Shown: in pieces, positions 9,726 to 19,355 of the stretch | How positions within the stretch are numbered: position 1 is the stretch's first letter | Layout of the letters: every line of letters starts with the position of its first letter | Notes under the pieces: generated by a model | Databases searched by the model: none | The model's input: the letters and a program-made list of their open reading frames with translations, nothing else | What the model was told of the DNA's origin: nothing | Made by a program: the position numbers and the translations under genes | DNA from: Actinokineospora bangkokensis | GTDB lineage: Bacteria; Actinomycetota; Actinomycetes; Mycobacteriales; Pseudonocardiaceae | Assembly (NCBI RefSeq): GCF_001940455.1 | Contig: NZ_MKQR01000026.1 | Span: 430,351 to 494,350, forward strand | DNA: 64,000 bases | Direction: 5' to 3'

Positions 9726-11026
9726 TGCTCTGTCTCCTCCTTGGCGCCCGCGCCCACCGACGCGGTCTGGCGCTTGCGCCGCTGGCGCGCCGACCTGGCC
9801 AGCGCGGCCTTGTCCGGCACCTGCAGGTCCAGCGGCGGGATCGGGTAGCCGCCGCCGGTGATCGGCACCCGGTCCTCGTCCTGCTCGGGGGCCTTGCCGC
9901 TGGGCAGCAGCAGGCTGAGGCCGATCAGCACGACCAGCACCACGCCGATGGTGATGAGCACGGTGGTCGTGGAGACCTCGGTGGAGTTGCGGAAGGCGCG
10001 CATCGCGACGATGGCCACGATCCACACCAGGTTGGCCGGGACCAGCACCTTCCAGCCCAGCCGCATGAACTGGTCGTAGCGCAGGCGGGGCAGCGTGCCG
10101 CGCAGCCAGATGAAGATGAACAGGAAGACCAGCGTCTTGGCCAGGAACCACAGCACCGGCCACCAGCCGGTGTTGAGGTAGTTGTCGCCGATGAGCGACA
10201 GCGGCCACGGGGCCATGTACCCGCCGAGGAAGAGCGTGGTGCAGAACCCGGAGACGATGATCATGTTGACGTACTCGGCCAGGAAGAACAGCGCGAACTT
10301 CATCGACGAGTACTCGGTGTGGAAGCCGCCGACCAGCTCCGACTCGGCCTCGGGGAGGTCGAACGGCGCGCGGTTGGTCTCGCCCACCATGGAGATGGTG
10401 TAGATGACGAAGCTGGGGATGAGCAGGTAGAAGAACCACCCGCCGGACTGCGCGTCGACGATGTCGCCGGTGGACATCGACCCCGCGTAGAGGATCACCG
10501 CGACCAGCGACAGGCCCATCGCGATCTCGTAGGAGATCACCTGCGCCGCCGAGCGCAGCCCGCCCAGCAGCGGGTACGGCGAGCCGGAGGCCCAGCCGGC
10601 GAGCACGATGCCGTAGACGCCCATCGACGAGCAGGCCAGCACCACCAGCACGCCGACCGGCAGGTCGACCAGCTGCAGCACGGTGCGCTCACCGAAGATC
10701 GAGACCTCCGGGCCGAACGGGATCACCGAGAAGGCCAGGAACGCCGGGACCGCCGAGACCACCGGGGCCAGGAAGTAGACCTTCCGGTCGGCGGTGTCGG
10801 GGATGATCTGCTCCTTGAACGGGAGCTTGAGGCCGTCGGCCAGCGACTGCAACCAGCCGCCGGGGCCCACCCGGTTGGGACCGGGGCGCTGCTGCATGCG
10901 CCCGACCGCCTTGCGCTCCCAGGCGATCATGAACAGCGTCATCAGCGCGCCGATGAGCAGCAGCGCGACCGCCTTGACGGCGATCAGCCAGAGCGGGTCG
11001 TCGGCGAGCAGTTCTGCCCTGGTCAT
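9722..11026 (-). CDS. nuoH: NADH-quinone oxidoreductase subunit H
   Basis: A 434-residue membrane subunit that forms the quinone chamber together with NuoB and NuoD. The conserved segments [26 protein letters not shown] and [20 protein letters not shown] supply the acidic loop of the E-channel. Eight or so helices are followed by a cytosolic tail of about 60 residues ([17 protein letters not shown] to EETEQ) that is longer than in E. coli NuoH. The ATG at 11026 overlaps the nuoG stop by four bases. Longer in-frame extensions upstream lie inside nuoG and are not used. Confidence 0.96.
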   Translation of the reverse strand: MTRAELLADDPLWLIAVKAVALLLIGALMTLFMIAWERKAVGRMQQRPGPNRVGPGGWLQSLADGLKLPFKEQIIPDTADRKVYFLAPVVSAVPAFLAFSVIPFGPEVSIFGERTVLQLVDLPVGVLVVLACSSMGVYGIVLAGWASGSPYPLLGGLRSAAQVISYEIAMGLSLVAVILYAGSMSTGDIVDAQSGGWFFYLLIPSFVIYTISMVGETNRAPFDLPEAESELVGGFHTEYSSMKFALFFLAEYVNMIIVSGFCTTLFLGGYMAPWPLSLIGDNYLNTGWWPVLWFLAKTLVFLFIFIWLRGTLPRLRYDQFMRLGWKVLVPANLVWIVAIVAMRAFRNSTEVSTTTVLITIGVVLVVLIGLSLLLPSGKAPEQDEDRVPITGGGYPIPPLDLQVPDKAALARSARQRRKRQTASVGAGAKEETEQ

Positions 11027-13494
11027 GCGATGCCTCCAGCGTTGACCTCGGCGGCGCTGACCGAGACGAGGTCGCCGTGCCCAGCGCCGAGCACCCGGCG
11101 GGTCTGCGAGCCTGGCGAGTTCAGCGGCAGCCACACCACGCCGTCGGGCAGGTCGGCCAGGACCAGCGGCAGGCGCAGCGCGCCCCGGTCGGTGGCCACC
11201 TCGACGCCGCCGCCCGCGGTCAGGCCCAGCGCGGCCGCGGTGCCCGGGGACACCCTGGCCACGACCGGGCGGGCGGTGCCTGCCAGGTGCGGCTCGTCGT
11301 CCTGCAGCGACCCCAGGTCGAGCAGCATCCGCCAGCCCGCCAGCACCGCCTGGCCGGGGCCCGCGAGCGGGGGGTCCGGGGTCGCGGTCGGGGCGGGGGC
11401 GGTGCGGGCCACCGCGCCGAGGCGGGTGAGCTCGGCGCCGCTGGCGGCCGGGGTCTGGGTGAACAGGTCCACGTCCATCTCGACGGCGAGCGAGTCCAGC
11501 ACCCGGCAGTCCGGCAGCGCGCCGGTGCCCTCCAGGGTGTTGCCGAACGGGCGGACCCGGCCCTCCCAGTTGACGTAGCTGCCCGCCTTCTCCACCGCCG
11601 GGGCGATGGGGAGCACGACGTCGGCGTGCGCGGTGACCGCGCTGTGCCGCAGCTCCAGGCTCACCACGAAGCCCGCGGCGGCCAGCGCCCGCTCGGCCAG
11701 CTCCGGGTCGGCCAGGTCGCCGGGGTCGACACCCGCGACGACCAGGCCGTCGAGCACGCCCGCGGCGGCCGCGGACAGGATGGCGTCGACGTCGCGGCCC
11801 GGTGCCGCGGGCAGCGCGCCCTCGGCCAGGCCCCAGGCCTGCTCGACCGCGGCGCGGGCGCCGGGGTCGGTGACGAGCCTGCCGCCGGGCAGCAGCGTCG
11901 GGGCGCAGCCCGCTTCGAGCGCGCCGCGCTCACCGGCGCGGCGCGGGATCCAGGCGAGCCCGGCCCCGGTCTGCTCGGCCAGCCGCAGCACCTCGGTCAG
12001 CAGGCCGGGCACCAGGGCCGCGCGCTCGCCGACCAGGATGACCGCGCCCGGCGCGCTCAGCGCCGCGGCGATGTCCGGGGCGTTGGTGGCCAGCTTCCGC
12101 AGCGTGTGGGGCTCGGTGCCGGGGGCGGCGGAGAGCAGGGTGCCGAACGTCTTCTCCACGCTGGGGGTGGTCCACTGCCCGAGGTGGTAGACCTTCGCCC
12201 CGTTCTTGCGGGCCGCCTTGCGCAGCCGCAGGAACACGATCGGCGCCTCCTCCTCCGGCTCGAACGCCACGCACAGCGCGGTGGGGGCGTTCTCGATGCC
12301 GGTGAAGGTGACCCCGGTCTCCGGGGTGGTGCCGACCACCGACGACGCCAGGAACTCCAGCTCCTCGGCCGACTGCGGGCGGGCCCGGAAGTCGATGTCG
12401 TTGGTGCGCAGGGCGATCCGGGCGAACTTGGCGTAGGCGTAGGCGTCCTCGACGGTCAGCCGACCGCCGGTGAGCACCGCGGCGCCCTTGCCGTCGCGGG
12501 CCTTGGCCAGGCCCTCGGCGGCCACCTGCAGCGCCTCGGTCCAGCTCGCCTCGACCAGCTCGCCGGTGGCCGCGTCGCGCACCAGCGGCCGGGTGACCCG
12601 GTCGCCCGCGGTGGCGTAGCGGAAGGCGAACCGGCCGCGGTCGCAGAGCCACTCCTCGTTGACCTCGGGGTCGTCGCCCGCGAGCTTGCGCATGACCTTG
12701 CCGCGCCGCCAGTCCGTGCGCTCGGCGCAGCCGGACGAGCAGTGCTCGCACACGCTCGGGGTGGACACCAGGTCGAACGGCCGCGACCGGAACCGGTAGG
12801 CCGCCGAGGTGAGCGCGCCGACCGGGCAGATCTGGATGGTGTTGCCGGAGAAGTAGCTCTGGAAGGGCTTCTCCTCGGCGATGCCGATCTGCTGCTGGGC
12901 GCCGCGCTCGAGCAGCTCGATGAACGGGTCGCCCGCGATCTGCGCGGAGAAGCGGGTGCACCGCTGGCACAGCACGCAGCGCTCGCGGTCGAGCAGCACC
13001 TGGGTGCTGATCGGCAGCGGCTTGGGGAAGGTCCGCTTGGTCTCGACGAACCGCGACTCGGTGCGGCCGTGCGCCATCGCCTGGTTCTGCAGCGGGCACT
13101 CGCCGCCCTTGTCGCAGATCGGGCAGTCGAGCGGGTGGTTGATGAGCAGCAGCTCCATCACGCCCTGCTGGGCCTTGTCCGCCCGCGGCGAGGTCAGCTG
13201 GGTCTTGACCACCATGCCGTCGGCGACGGTGATGGTGCAGCTGGCCTGCGGCTTGGGCATCGGCCGCCCGCCCATCTCCACCTCGACCAGGCACTGCCTG
13301 CAGGCACCGGCCGGGTCGAGCAGGGGGTGGTCGCAGAAGCGGGGGATGGTGATGCCCAGCCGCTCGGCGGTGCGGATGACCAGCTCGCCCTTGGGCGCGT
13401 CGACCTCGACGCCGTCGATGGTCAGCCGCACGTGGCCGTCGGGGACGGGCGTGGCGGTGCTGTTCCCGGTGGGGTTCTCCGGCGCGATCGTCAT
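11023..13494 (-). CDS. nuoG: NADH-quinone oxidoreductase subunit G
   Basis: An 823-residue iron-sulfur subunit of the NADH-oxidising arm. The N-terminal ferredoxin domain has the 2Fe-2S ligands ([19 protein letters not shown]), then the His/Cys-ligated cluster site ([17 protein letters not shown]), then [10 protein letters not shown] and CPVG ligands for a 4Fe-4S cluster. The segment [18 protein letters not shown] plus WLCDRGRF begins the molybdopterin-oxidoreductase-like domain and has the Cx2Cx3C pattern of the extra cluster N7 found in some bacteria. The C-terminal part is a molybdopterin-dinucleotide-like domain that carries no metal in complex I. ATGA overlap with nuoF. Confidence 0.96.
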   Translation of the reverse strand: MTIAPENPTGNSTATPVPDGHVRLTIDGVEVDAPKGELVIRTAERLGITIPRFCDHPLLDPAGACRQCLVEVEMGGRPMPKPQASCTITVADGMVVKTQLTSPRADKAQQGVMELLLINHPLDCPICDKGGECPLQNQAMAHGRTESRFVETKRTFPKPLPISTQVLLDRERCVLCQRCTRFSAQIAGDPFIELLERGAQQQIGIAEEKPFQSYFSGNTIQICPVGALTSAAYRFRSRPFDLVSTPSVCEHCSSGCAERTDWRRGKVMRKLAGDDPEVNEEWLCDRGRFAFRYATAGDRVTRPLVRDAATGELVEASWTEALQVAAEGLAKARDGKGAAVLTGGRLTVEDAYAYAKFARIALRTNDIDFRARPQSAEELEFLASSVVGTTPETGVTFTGIENAPTALCVAFEPEEEAPIVFLRLRKAARKNGAKVYHLGQWTTPSVEKTFGTLLSAAPGTEPHTLRKLATNAPDIAAALSAPGAVILVGERAALVPGLLTEVLRLAEQTGAGLAWIPRRAGERGALEAGCAPTLLPGGRLVTDPGARAAVEQAWGLAEGALPAAPGRDVDAILSAAAAGVLDGLVVAGVDPGDLADPELAERALAAAGFVVSLELRHSAVTAHADVVLPIAPAVEKAGSYVNWEGRVRPFGNTLEGTGALPDCRVLDSLAVEMDVDLFTQTPAASGAELTRLGAVARTAPAPTATPDPPLAGPGQAVLAGWRMLLDLGSLQDDEPHLAGTARPVVARVSPGTAAALGLTAGGGVEVATDRGALRLPLVLADLPDGVVWLPLNSPGSQTRRVLGAGHGDLVSVSAAEVNAGGIA

Positions 13495-14822
13495 GAGCGT
13501 GCTCCCGCGAGCTCGGGGGCGCTCCCGGCGGGCTGCTGCTGGCAGAGCGCGAGGAACTCGTCCCGGAAGTACTTGATGCCGCTGGTGATCGGGGACACCG
13601 CGCCGTCGCCGAGGGCGCAGAACGACCGCCCCAGGATGTTGTCGCAGATGTCGAGCAGCGTGTCGATGTCCTCGGGCGTGCCCTTGCCGTCGAGCATCCG
13701 CTCCAGGATGCCGGTGAGCCAGTAGGTGCCCTCCCGGCACGGGGTGCACTTGCCGCAGGACTCGTGCTCGTAGAACTGGCTCCACTTCATCACCGCCCAC
13801 GGCACGGACACGGTCTCGTTGAAGACCATGACCGCGGTGGTGCCGAGCATGGAGCCCGCGCCCGCCGCGCCCTCGAAGTCCAGCGGGACGTCGAGGTGCT
13901 CGGCGGTGAACATCGGGGTGGACGAGCCGCCGGGGGTCCAGAACTTCAGCGGGATGCCGTCCTTCATGCCCCCCGCCAGCTCCAGCAGCTCGCGCAGCGT
14001 GGTGCCCAGCGGCGCCTCGAACTGCCCGGGGTTGGTGACGTGGCCGGAGATCGAGTAGATCTTCGGGCCGGGCGACTTCTCGGTGCCCATGGTGCGGAAC
14101 CAGTCCGACCCGCCGTTGACGATGAACGGCACGCTGGCGATGGTCTCGACGTTGTTGATCGTGGTGGGCGCGCTGTAGAGGCCCGCGGCGGCGGGGAACG
14201 GCGGCTTGAGCCGCGGCTGGCCGCGGCGGCCCTCCAGCGAGTCCAGCAGCGCGGTCTCCTCGCCGCAGATGTAGGCGCCCGCCCCGGCGTGCACCACGAT
14301 CTCCAGGTCGTAGCCGGTGCCGAGGATGTCGGTGCCCAGGTAGCCCGCGGCCTTGGCCTCGCGCACGGCGGCGTTGAGCCTGCGGATGCAGTGCAGCGCC
14401 TCGCCGCGCACGTAGATGAAGCAGTGGTGCGCCCGCATGGCGTAGGAGGCGATGACGCAGCCCTCGATGAGCGAGTGCGGGTCGGCCATCATCAGCGGGA
14501 TGTCCTTGCACGTGCCCGGCTCGCCCTCGTCGGCGTTGATCACCAGGTAGTGCGGCTTGTCCTCGTTGGGCGGCATGAACGACCACTTGACGCCCGCGGG
14601 GAAGCCCGCGCCGCCGCGGCCGCGCAGGCCGGAGGCCTTGACCAGCTCGACGAGCTGCTCCGGGGTCCCGGCGAGCGCCTTGCGCAGGGCGGTGTAGCCC
14701 TCCAGCTGCTCGTAGGTCCGGATCGACCACGAGGTCGGGGACAGCCAGCGCTTGGTCAGCACGGGGGTGACCGGCGCGGGCTTGTTGATGGTGGGGGCGT
14801 TGTCGGCCTGGGGACTGGTCAC
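13491..14822 (-). CDS. nuoF: NADH-quinone oxidoreductase subunit F (NADH/FMN site)
   Basis: A 443-residue subunit that binds NADH and FMN and passes electrons to cluster N3. The nucleotide-binding loop [13 protein letters not shown] is at about residues 65-77, and the FMN region [12 protein letters not shown] at 96-107. Cluster N3 ligands are C356, C359, C362 (SCGKCTPC) and C402. The N-terminal 30 residues ([19 protein letters not shown]) are extra and Pro-rich. The start overlaps the nuoE stop and the stop overlaps nuoG. Confidence 0.97.
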   Translation of the reverse strand: MTSPQADNAPTINKPAPVTPVLTKRWLSPTSWSIRTYEQLEGYTALRKALAGTPEQLVELVKASGLRGRGGAGFPAGVKWSFMPPNEDKPHYLVINADEGEPGTCKDIPLMMADPHSLIEGCVIASYAMRAHHCFIYVRGEALHCIRRLNAAVREAKAAGYLGTDILGTGYDLEIVVHAGAGAYICGEETALLDSLEGRRGQPRLKPPFPAAAGLYSAPTTINNVETIASVPFIVNGGSDWFRTMGTEKSPGPKIYSISGHVTNPGQFEAPLGTTLRELLELAGGMKDGIPLKFWTPGGSSTPMFTAEHLDVPLDFEGAAGAGSMLGTTAVMVFNETVSVPWAVMKWSQFYEHESCGKCTPCREGTYWLTGILERMLDGKGTPEDIDTLLDICDNILGRSFCALGDGAVSPITSGIKYFRDEFLALCQQQPAGSAPELAGARS

Positions 14823-15685
14823 TTCTTCTCCACCTCCGGCAGCGGTGCCTCAGCGGGGTAGGGCTTGGCGGTCCACCCGCGGTCCTCGGCGAGCTTGGCC
14901 CCGCGCAGGGTCTCCACCGCCGCGCTCGGCCCGTCCACGCCCGCCCGGTAGTCGGCCTCGTCCTCGGGCCAGAACCCGGCCAGTTCCAGCTCCGCGGTGC
15001 GGAAGTCGCGCAGCGGGGCGCCCCGGGTGGGCGCGGGGCGCTGCCCGGCGCGCAGGGCGTCCACCAGCTCCACCGCGGACTCGACGGTCTGGTTGTCGAA
15101 GAACTCGTAGTTGACCTGGATGACCGGGCCGAGGTCGCAGGCGGCCAGGCACTCGGCGTGCTCCAGGGTCACCGAACCGGGCTCGCCCGGCTCCCCGACC
15201 GTCTCGTTGTGGCCGAGCTTGCGGCCGTCGGTGCCCAGGTGCTCCCCGAGCTTGGCGTAGATGGCGTCGCCGCCCAGCGCCGCGCACAGGGTGTTGGTGC
15301 ACACGCTGACCAGGTGCTCACCGCACGTCTTGCGCTTGTACATGGTGTAGAAGGTGGCCACCGCGGCGACCTCGGCGTCGGTGAGGCCGAGCTGGCGGGC
15401 GCAGAACTGGATGCCCGCCTGCGAGACCCGCCCCTGCACCGACTGCACCAGGTGCAGCATCGGCAGCAGCGCGGAGCGCGACTGCGGGTACCGAACGACG
15501 ATCTCCGCGGCCTTGTCCACCACTCCGTCGAAGACCGACAGGTCCTCGGCGACCTCGGTCACCAGGTGCCCGGCCTCGACCGGCGCGATGCCGGTGACGT
15601 CGGTGTCGGCCACCCCCGACTGGTGCGTCCCGCCCGCGCCCACGCCGGAGCCGCCGTAGGTGGAACCGGTGCTGCTGCCGGTCAT
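14819..15685 (-). CDS. nuoE: NADH-quinone oxidoreductase subunit E (2Fe-2S thioredoxin fold)
   Basis: A 288-residue subunit carrying cluster N1a. The ligands are C129 and C134 (CTNTLC) and C179 and C183 (CLAAC), the expected Cx4C and Cx3C spacing. The protein is much longer than E. coli NuoE (about 166 residues). It has a Gly/Ser-rich N-terminal leader of about 40 residues and a C-terminal extension of about 70 residues. Both are common in actinobacteria. Coupled by 4-base overlaps to nuoD and nuoF. Confidence 0.96.
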   Translation of the reverse strand: MTGSSTGSTYGGSGVGAGGTHQSGVADTDVTGIAPVEAGHLVTEVAEDLSVFDGVVDKAAEIVVRYPQSRSALLPMLHLVQSVQGRVSQAGIQFCARQLGLTDAEVAAVATFYTMYKRKTCGEHLVSVCTNTLCAALGGDAIYAKLGEHLGTDGRKLGHNETVGEPGEPGSVTLEHAECLAACDLGPVIQVNYEFFDNQTVESAVELVDALRAGQRPAPTRGAPLRDFRTAELELAGFWPEDEADYRAGVDGPSAAVETLRGAKLAEDRGWTAKPYPAEAPLPEVEKK

Positions 15686-17091
15686 CGGTCACATCCCCCC
15701 ATCACCGGGTCGAGCGAGGCCACGGCCGCGATGACGTCGGCGACCATGCCGCCCTCGGACATCGCGGGCATCGCCTGCAGGTTGACGAAGCTGGGTTCGC
15801 GCACGTGCACGCGCATCGGCCGGGTGCCGCCGTCGGAGACCACGTGGTAGCCCAGCTCGCCGCGCGGGGACTCCACCGGCACGTACACCTGGCCCGCGGG
15901 CACCTGGAAGCCCTCGGTGACCAGCTTGAAGTGGTGGATCAGCGACTCCATCGACTGACCCATGATCTTGCGGACGTGCTCCAGGGAGTTGCCCATGCCG
16001 TCCGAGCCGATGGACAGCTTGGCGGGCCAGGCGACCTTCTGGTCCTCGACCATCACCGGGCCGGGCTCCAGCTTGCGCAGCGCCTGCTCGATGATCCGCA
16101 GCGACTGGTGGATCTCCTCGACCCGGATCAGGTAGCGGGCGTAGGAGTCGGCCGCGGTGTCGGTGGGCACCTCGAAGTCGTAGTCCTGGTAGCCCAGGTA
16201 CGGCTCGACCTTGCGCAGGTCCCAGGCCAGGCCCGCGGAGCGCAGCACCGGGCCGGTGATGCCCAGCGCCAGGCAGGCGTCGACGGGCAGGTAGCCGACC
16301 CCCTGGAGCCTGCCCTTCCAGATGGGCTGGCCGGTGAGGAGCTTGTCGTAGTCCGGCAGGCGCTTGTTCATCACCCGCAGGAAGTCCTTGATCTTCTCCT
16401 CGTAGTCGTCCGGGAGGTCCTGGGCGACGCCGCCGGGGCGGATGAACGCGTGGTTCATCCGCAGGCCGGTGAGGTGCTCCAGCAGGTGCAGCACCTCCTC
16501 GCGCTCGCGGAAGCCCGCGGTCATCGCGGTGAGCGCGCCCAGCTCCATGCCGCCGGTGGCCAGCGCCACCAGGTGCGAGCCGATCCGGTTGATCTCCAGC
16601 AGCAGCACCCGGATCACCTGGGCGCGGGTCGGCGCCTCGATGCCGAGCAGCTTCTCCACCGACAGGCAGTAGGCGGCCTCGTTGGACAGCGGCGCGAGGT
16701 AGTCCATCCGCGTCACGAAGGTGACGCCCTGGGTCCAGGTGCGGTACTCGCAGTTCTTCTCGATGCCGGTGTGCAGGTAGCCGATCACCGAGCGGGCCTG
16801 GGTGACGGTCTCGCCCTCCAGTTCCAGCACCAGCCGCAGCACGCCGTGCGTGGACGGGTGCTGCGGGCCCAGGTTGATCACGATGCGCTCGTCGTGGACG
16901 GCGTCCTCAAGCACCTGGTCCCAGTCGCCGCCGGTGACGGTGTAGACCCGGCCCTCGGTGGTCTCGCGCTCCTGGGCGTACTCGGCGTCGCGGCTGTCGG
17001 CGCCCTGCGCGCTGGTGTCGGTGCCGGTGGCGGCGTCGGAGAGCACGTTCTCCTGGCCTGCGCCCGCCGCGGTGCGGTTCGAGGGGGTCAC
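15682..17091 (-). CDS. nuoD: NADH-quinone oxidoreductase subunit D
   Basis: A 469-residue 49-kDa-type subunit lining the quinone pocket next to NuoB. The conserved hairpin sequence [23 protein letters not shown] contains the quinone-contacting histidine. [20 protein letters not shown] and the C-terminal [15 protein letters not shown] also match the family. The N-terminal 60 residues are hydrophilic and variable. The GTG start at 17091 is the one that overlaps the nuoC stop as GTGA; an upstream in-frame extension would lie inside nuoC. Confidence 0.96.
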   Translation of the reverse strand: MTPSNRTAAGAGQENVLSDAATGTDTSAQGADSRDAEYAQERETTEGRVYTVTGGDWDQVLEDAVHDERIVINLGPQHPSTHGVLRLVLELEGETVTQARSVIGYLHTGIEKNCEYRTWTQGVTFVTRMDYLAPLSNEAAYCLSVEKLLGIEAPTRAQVIRVLLLEINRIGSHLVALATGGMELGALTAMTAGFREREEVLHLLEHLTGLRMNHAFIRPGGVAQDLPDDYEEKIKDFLRVMNKRLPDYDKLLTGQPIWKGRLQGVGYLPVDACLALGITGPVLRSAGLAWDLRKVEPYLGYQDYDFEVPTDTAADSYARYLIRVEEIHQSLRIIEQALRKLEPGPVMVEDQKVAWPAKLSIGSDGMGNSLEHVRKIMGQSMESLIHHFKLVTEGFQVPAGQVYVPVESPRGELGYHVVSDGGTRPMRVHVREPSFVNLQAMPAMSEGGMVADVIAAVASLDPVMGGCDR

Positions 17092-17903
17092 GAGTACGAC
17101 CTCCGCTGGTCCGGCGGAGGGATCTCCGCGCCCTTGTACTCGACGGGGATGCCGCCGAGCGGGTAGTCCTTGCGCTGGGGGTGGCCGTCCCAGTCGTCCG
17201 GCATGAGGATGCGCGTGAGCGCGGGGTGGCCGTCGTAGACGATGCCGAACATGTCGTAGGCCTCGCGCTCGTGCCAGTCGGCGGTGGGGTAGACCTCCAC
17301 CACCGAGGGCACGTGCGGGTCGTCGACGTCCACCGCGACCTCCAGGCGGATGCGCCTGCGGTAGGTCATCGAGGTGAGGTGGTAGACGGTGTGCAGCCGC
17401 TGCGGCACGTCCACCCCGTAGTCCACCCCGGACACCGAGCTGCACAGCTCGAAGCGCAGCGCGGGTTCGTCGCGCAGCGTCCGGCACAGCTCCACGATGT
17501 CCTCGCGGCGGACGTAGAAGGTGATCTCGCCGCGGTCGACGGTCACCTGCTGGATGGCGCTGGGGGCGATGCCCCGGCCCGCCATCGCGGCGGTGAGGTC
17601 GTCGGCCAGCTCGTCGAACCAGCCGCCGTAGGGGCGCTCGGCCGGGGCCGGGCTGAACGCGGGCAGGCGCAGGCCGCCGAAGCCGGAGGTGTCGCCGGAG
17701 CCGCGGATGTGGAACATGCCCTGGCGCTCGCGGCCGGTGACGATCGGGGCCTTGGGCTCGGCGTCGCCGGGGCCGGTGGCCGCCAGCCCGCTGTCGGGCT
17801 GGTGGGCGGAGGAGTCCGCGCCGCCGATCTCGCGGCCCGGGGCGGACCCGGCCGCCTCGGTGGGCTCGGGGGAGTCGGAACCTGTGGTGGGGTCGTCAGC
17901 CAT
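17088..17903 (-). CDS. nuoC: NADH-quinone oxidoreductase subunit C
   Basis: A 271-residue 30-kDa-type subunit of the connecting module. The conserved C-terminal motif [39 protein letters not shown] is intact. The first 80 or so residues form an acidic Pro/Ser/Thr-rich leader ([18 protein letters not shown]) that is probably disordered; an internal start is possible but none has a better ribosome site. Fourteen bases separate it from nuoB, and it overlaps nuoD by four. Confidence 0.94.
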   Translation of the reverse strand: MADDPTTGSDSPEPTEAAGSAPGREIGGADSSAHQPDSGLAATGPGDAEPKAPIVTGRERQGMFHIRGSGDTSGFGGLRLPAFSPAPAERPYGGWFDELADDLTAAMAGRGIAPSAIQQVTVDRGEITFYVRREDIVELCRTLRDEPALRFELCSSVSGVDYGVDVPQRLHTVYHLTSMTYRRRIRLEVAVDVDDPHVPSVVEVYPTADWHEREAYDMFGIVYDGHPALTRILMPDDWDGHPQRKDYPLGGIPVEYKGAEIPPPDQRRSYS

Positions 17904-17917
17904 GGTCGTGGATCAGC

Positions 17918-18466
17918 TCACTTCTTGGCGAACTTCTTGGAGGAGGCGATCAGCTCGGTGCGGTGGCCGCGCTCGGCGAGCAGGGCGGCGCGGGCGGCGT
18001 TGATCGGCTCGTCGGCGATCTTGGCGTGCAGCTTGAGGATCGCGTCGATGAGCATCTCCGGCCGCGGCGGGCAGCCGGGCAGGTACATGTCCACCGGGAC
18101 GATGTGGTCGACGCCCTGCACCACGGCGTAGTTGTTGAACATGCCGCCCGAGGACGCGCACACGCCCATCGCCAGCACCCAGCGCGGCTCGGCCATCTGG
18201 TCGTAGATCTGGCGCAGCACCGGCGCCATCTTGTTGGTGACCCGGCCCGCGACGATCATCAGGTCGGCCTGGCGCGGGGAGGCGCGGAAGACCTCCATGC
18301 CGAACCTGGCCAGGTCGTAGCGCGGCGCGCCGCTGGTCATCATCTCGATCGCGCAGCACGCCAGCCCGAAGGTGGCGGGCCAGAGCGAGTTCTTGCGCGC
18401 CCAGTTGACCAGCTTCTCCAGGCTGACCAGCAGGACGCCGTTGGGGAGCTTCTCCTCAAGACCCAT
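17918..18466 (-). CDS. nuoB: NADH-quinone oxidoreductase subunit B (cluster N2)
   Basis: A 182-residue subunit that holds the terminal 4Fe-4S cluster N2, the direct electron donor to menaquinone. Ligands are C37-C38 (LACCAIEM), C103 (GVCASSGG) and C132 (LPGCPPRP). Their spacing matches that of E. coli NuoB. The ATG at 18466 is favoured because [10 protein letters not shown] is the usual start of actinobacterial NuoB. It lies 16 bases after nuoA and 14 before nuoC. Confidence 0.97.
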   Translation of the reverse strand: MGLEEKLPNGVLLVSLEKLVNWARKNSLWPATFGLACCAIEMMTSGAPRYDLARFGMEVFRASPRQADLMIVAGRVTNKMAPVLRQIYDQMAEPRWVLAMGVCASSGGMFNNYAVVQGVDHIVPVDMYLPGCPPRPEMLIDAILKLHAKIADEPINAARAALLAERGHRTELIASSKKFAKK

Positions 18467-18482
18467 TGCCCCGTGCCTCCCG

Positions 18483-18881
18483 TCAGTTCCAGTCGAGGCC
18501 GCCGCGCCGCCACACGTAGGCGTAGGCGAAGCCGACCGTCGCGATGAACAAGAAGATCTCGACAAGTCCGAACAGGCCGAGGACGTCCGCCGACACGGCG
18601 AACGGGTAGAGGAACACCATCTCGATGTCGAACAGGATGAACAGCATCGCGGTCAGGTAGTAGGCGACCGGGACGCGGCCGCCGCCGACCACCGGCTGCG
18701 GCGAGGGCTCGATGCCGCACTCGTAGGCCGAGAGCTTGGCCCGGTTGTACCGGCTCGGGCCGACCAGCGGGCCCAGCAGCGCCGAGCCGACCGCGAAGGC
18801 CGCGGCGACGACGAACATCACCACCAGGGGCAGGTAGACCCCCAGGTCCGTGGACACGTCCGAAGATTGGGCTACGAGCAT
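18483..18881 (-). CDS. nuoA: NADH-quinone oxidoreductase subunit A, first gene of the nuo operon
   Basis: A 132-residue membrane subunit with three helices and the conserved loop [12 protein letters not shown], followed by [24 protein letters not shown] containing the membrane acidic residues. The ATG at 18881 has GGAG about ten bases upstream. The region in front of it contains two Rex operators. All fourteen nuo genes follow in canonical A-to-N order on the same strand. Confidence 0.95.
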   Translation of the reverse strand: MLVAQSSDVSTDLGVYLPLVVMFVVAAAFAVGSALLGPLVGPSRYNRAKLSAYECGIEPSPQPVVGGGRVPVAYYLTAMLFILFDIEMVFLYPFAVSADVLGLFGLVEIFLFIATVGFAYAYVWRRGGLDWN

Positions 18882-18990
18882 GGGCAACTCCGCCGTCCTT
18901 TCCCGCTTCCTCCGGCCCGACCCTATGGGGCGCCGGTCACACCGCCCGTGCTGAGGCGGTCCTAACCGACCCATGCGATCGGGTGACGAT

Positions 18991-19008
18991 TGTGAAAACA
19001 TTCACAAG
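18991..19008. promoter_or_regulatory. Rex operator 1 upstream of nuoA
   Basis: TTGTGAAAACATTCACAA is a perfect inverted repeat of TTGTGAA around four bases. It matches the Rex operator consensus known from Streptomyces and Bacillus. Its near edge is 110 bases upstream of the nuoA start. A Rex gene is present at 62156-62950. Binding is inferred from the motif and from the known control of nuo by Rex in Streptomyces. Confidence 0.85.
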
Positions 19009-19021
19009 CGAGACCGGCCCG

Positions 19022-19039
19022 GTGTGAACGGCTTCACAA
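19022..19039. promoter_or_regulatory. Rex operator 2 upstream of nuoA
   Basis: The core TGTGAACGGCTTCACA (19023-19038) fits the Streptomyces Rex consensus TGTGAAC-N3-TTCACA exactly. Its centre is 31 bases from the centre of operator 1, close to three helical turns, so both sites lie on the same face of the DNA and could bind Rex dimers side by side. Confidence 0.82.
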
Positions 19040-19051
19040 GCATCGGGGGCC

Positions 19052-19057
19052 AGTGTA
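19052..19057 (-). promoter_or_regulatory. Candidate -10 element of the nuo promoter
   Basis: On the minus strand the hexamer is TACACT, a TAnnnT -10 match. If used, Rex operator 2 would cover the transcription start and operator 1 would lie about 30 bases further downstream, a layout consistent with repression. No convincing -35 was seen at the right spacing, so this is tentative. Confidence 0.3.
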
Positions 19058-19355
19058 GGACGTGGCTCACAGCGCGAAACCCGGCCCCCTCAACAACTCT
19101 CCGTGACCATTCTCATGATCCTGACCTGGGCGGACTCACCAGTACGGGTGTAATGGGACACCTCGGCAATGGCACCGGAAACGGCGTGCGGCGGTCCGGG
19201 AAACAGGCCCCGTTCAGGGCGTGCGCGGATATCCTGAGCCGCGTTCGACCGACCCGGTGGAGGCTCCGCGTGATCGATCGGCCGCACCCCGACCCCGCCC
19301 GCGCGCCCGGCCGCCGGGGCCCGGGCCACCCCGCCCGGTCGCTCAGGGCGAAGTG

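Larger units (their letters stand above)
18882..19355. other. Divergent regulatory gap between nuoA and the NB-ARC gene
   Basis: A 474-base non-coding stretch with lower GC than its neighbours. It holds the two Rex operators at 18991-19008 and 19022-19039 and a candidate nuo -10 element at 19052-19057. It must also contain the promoter of the divergent NB-ARC gene, which I could not place with confidence. No gene was seen in it. Confidence 0.7.
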
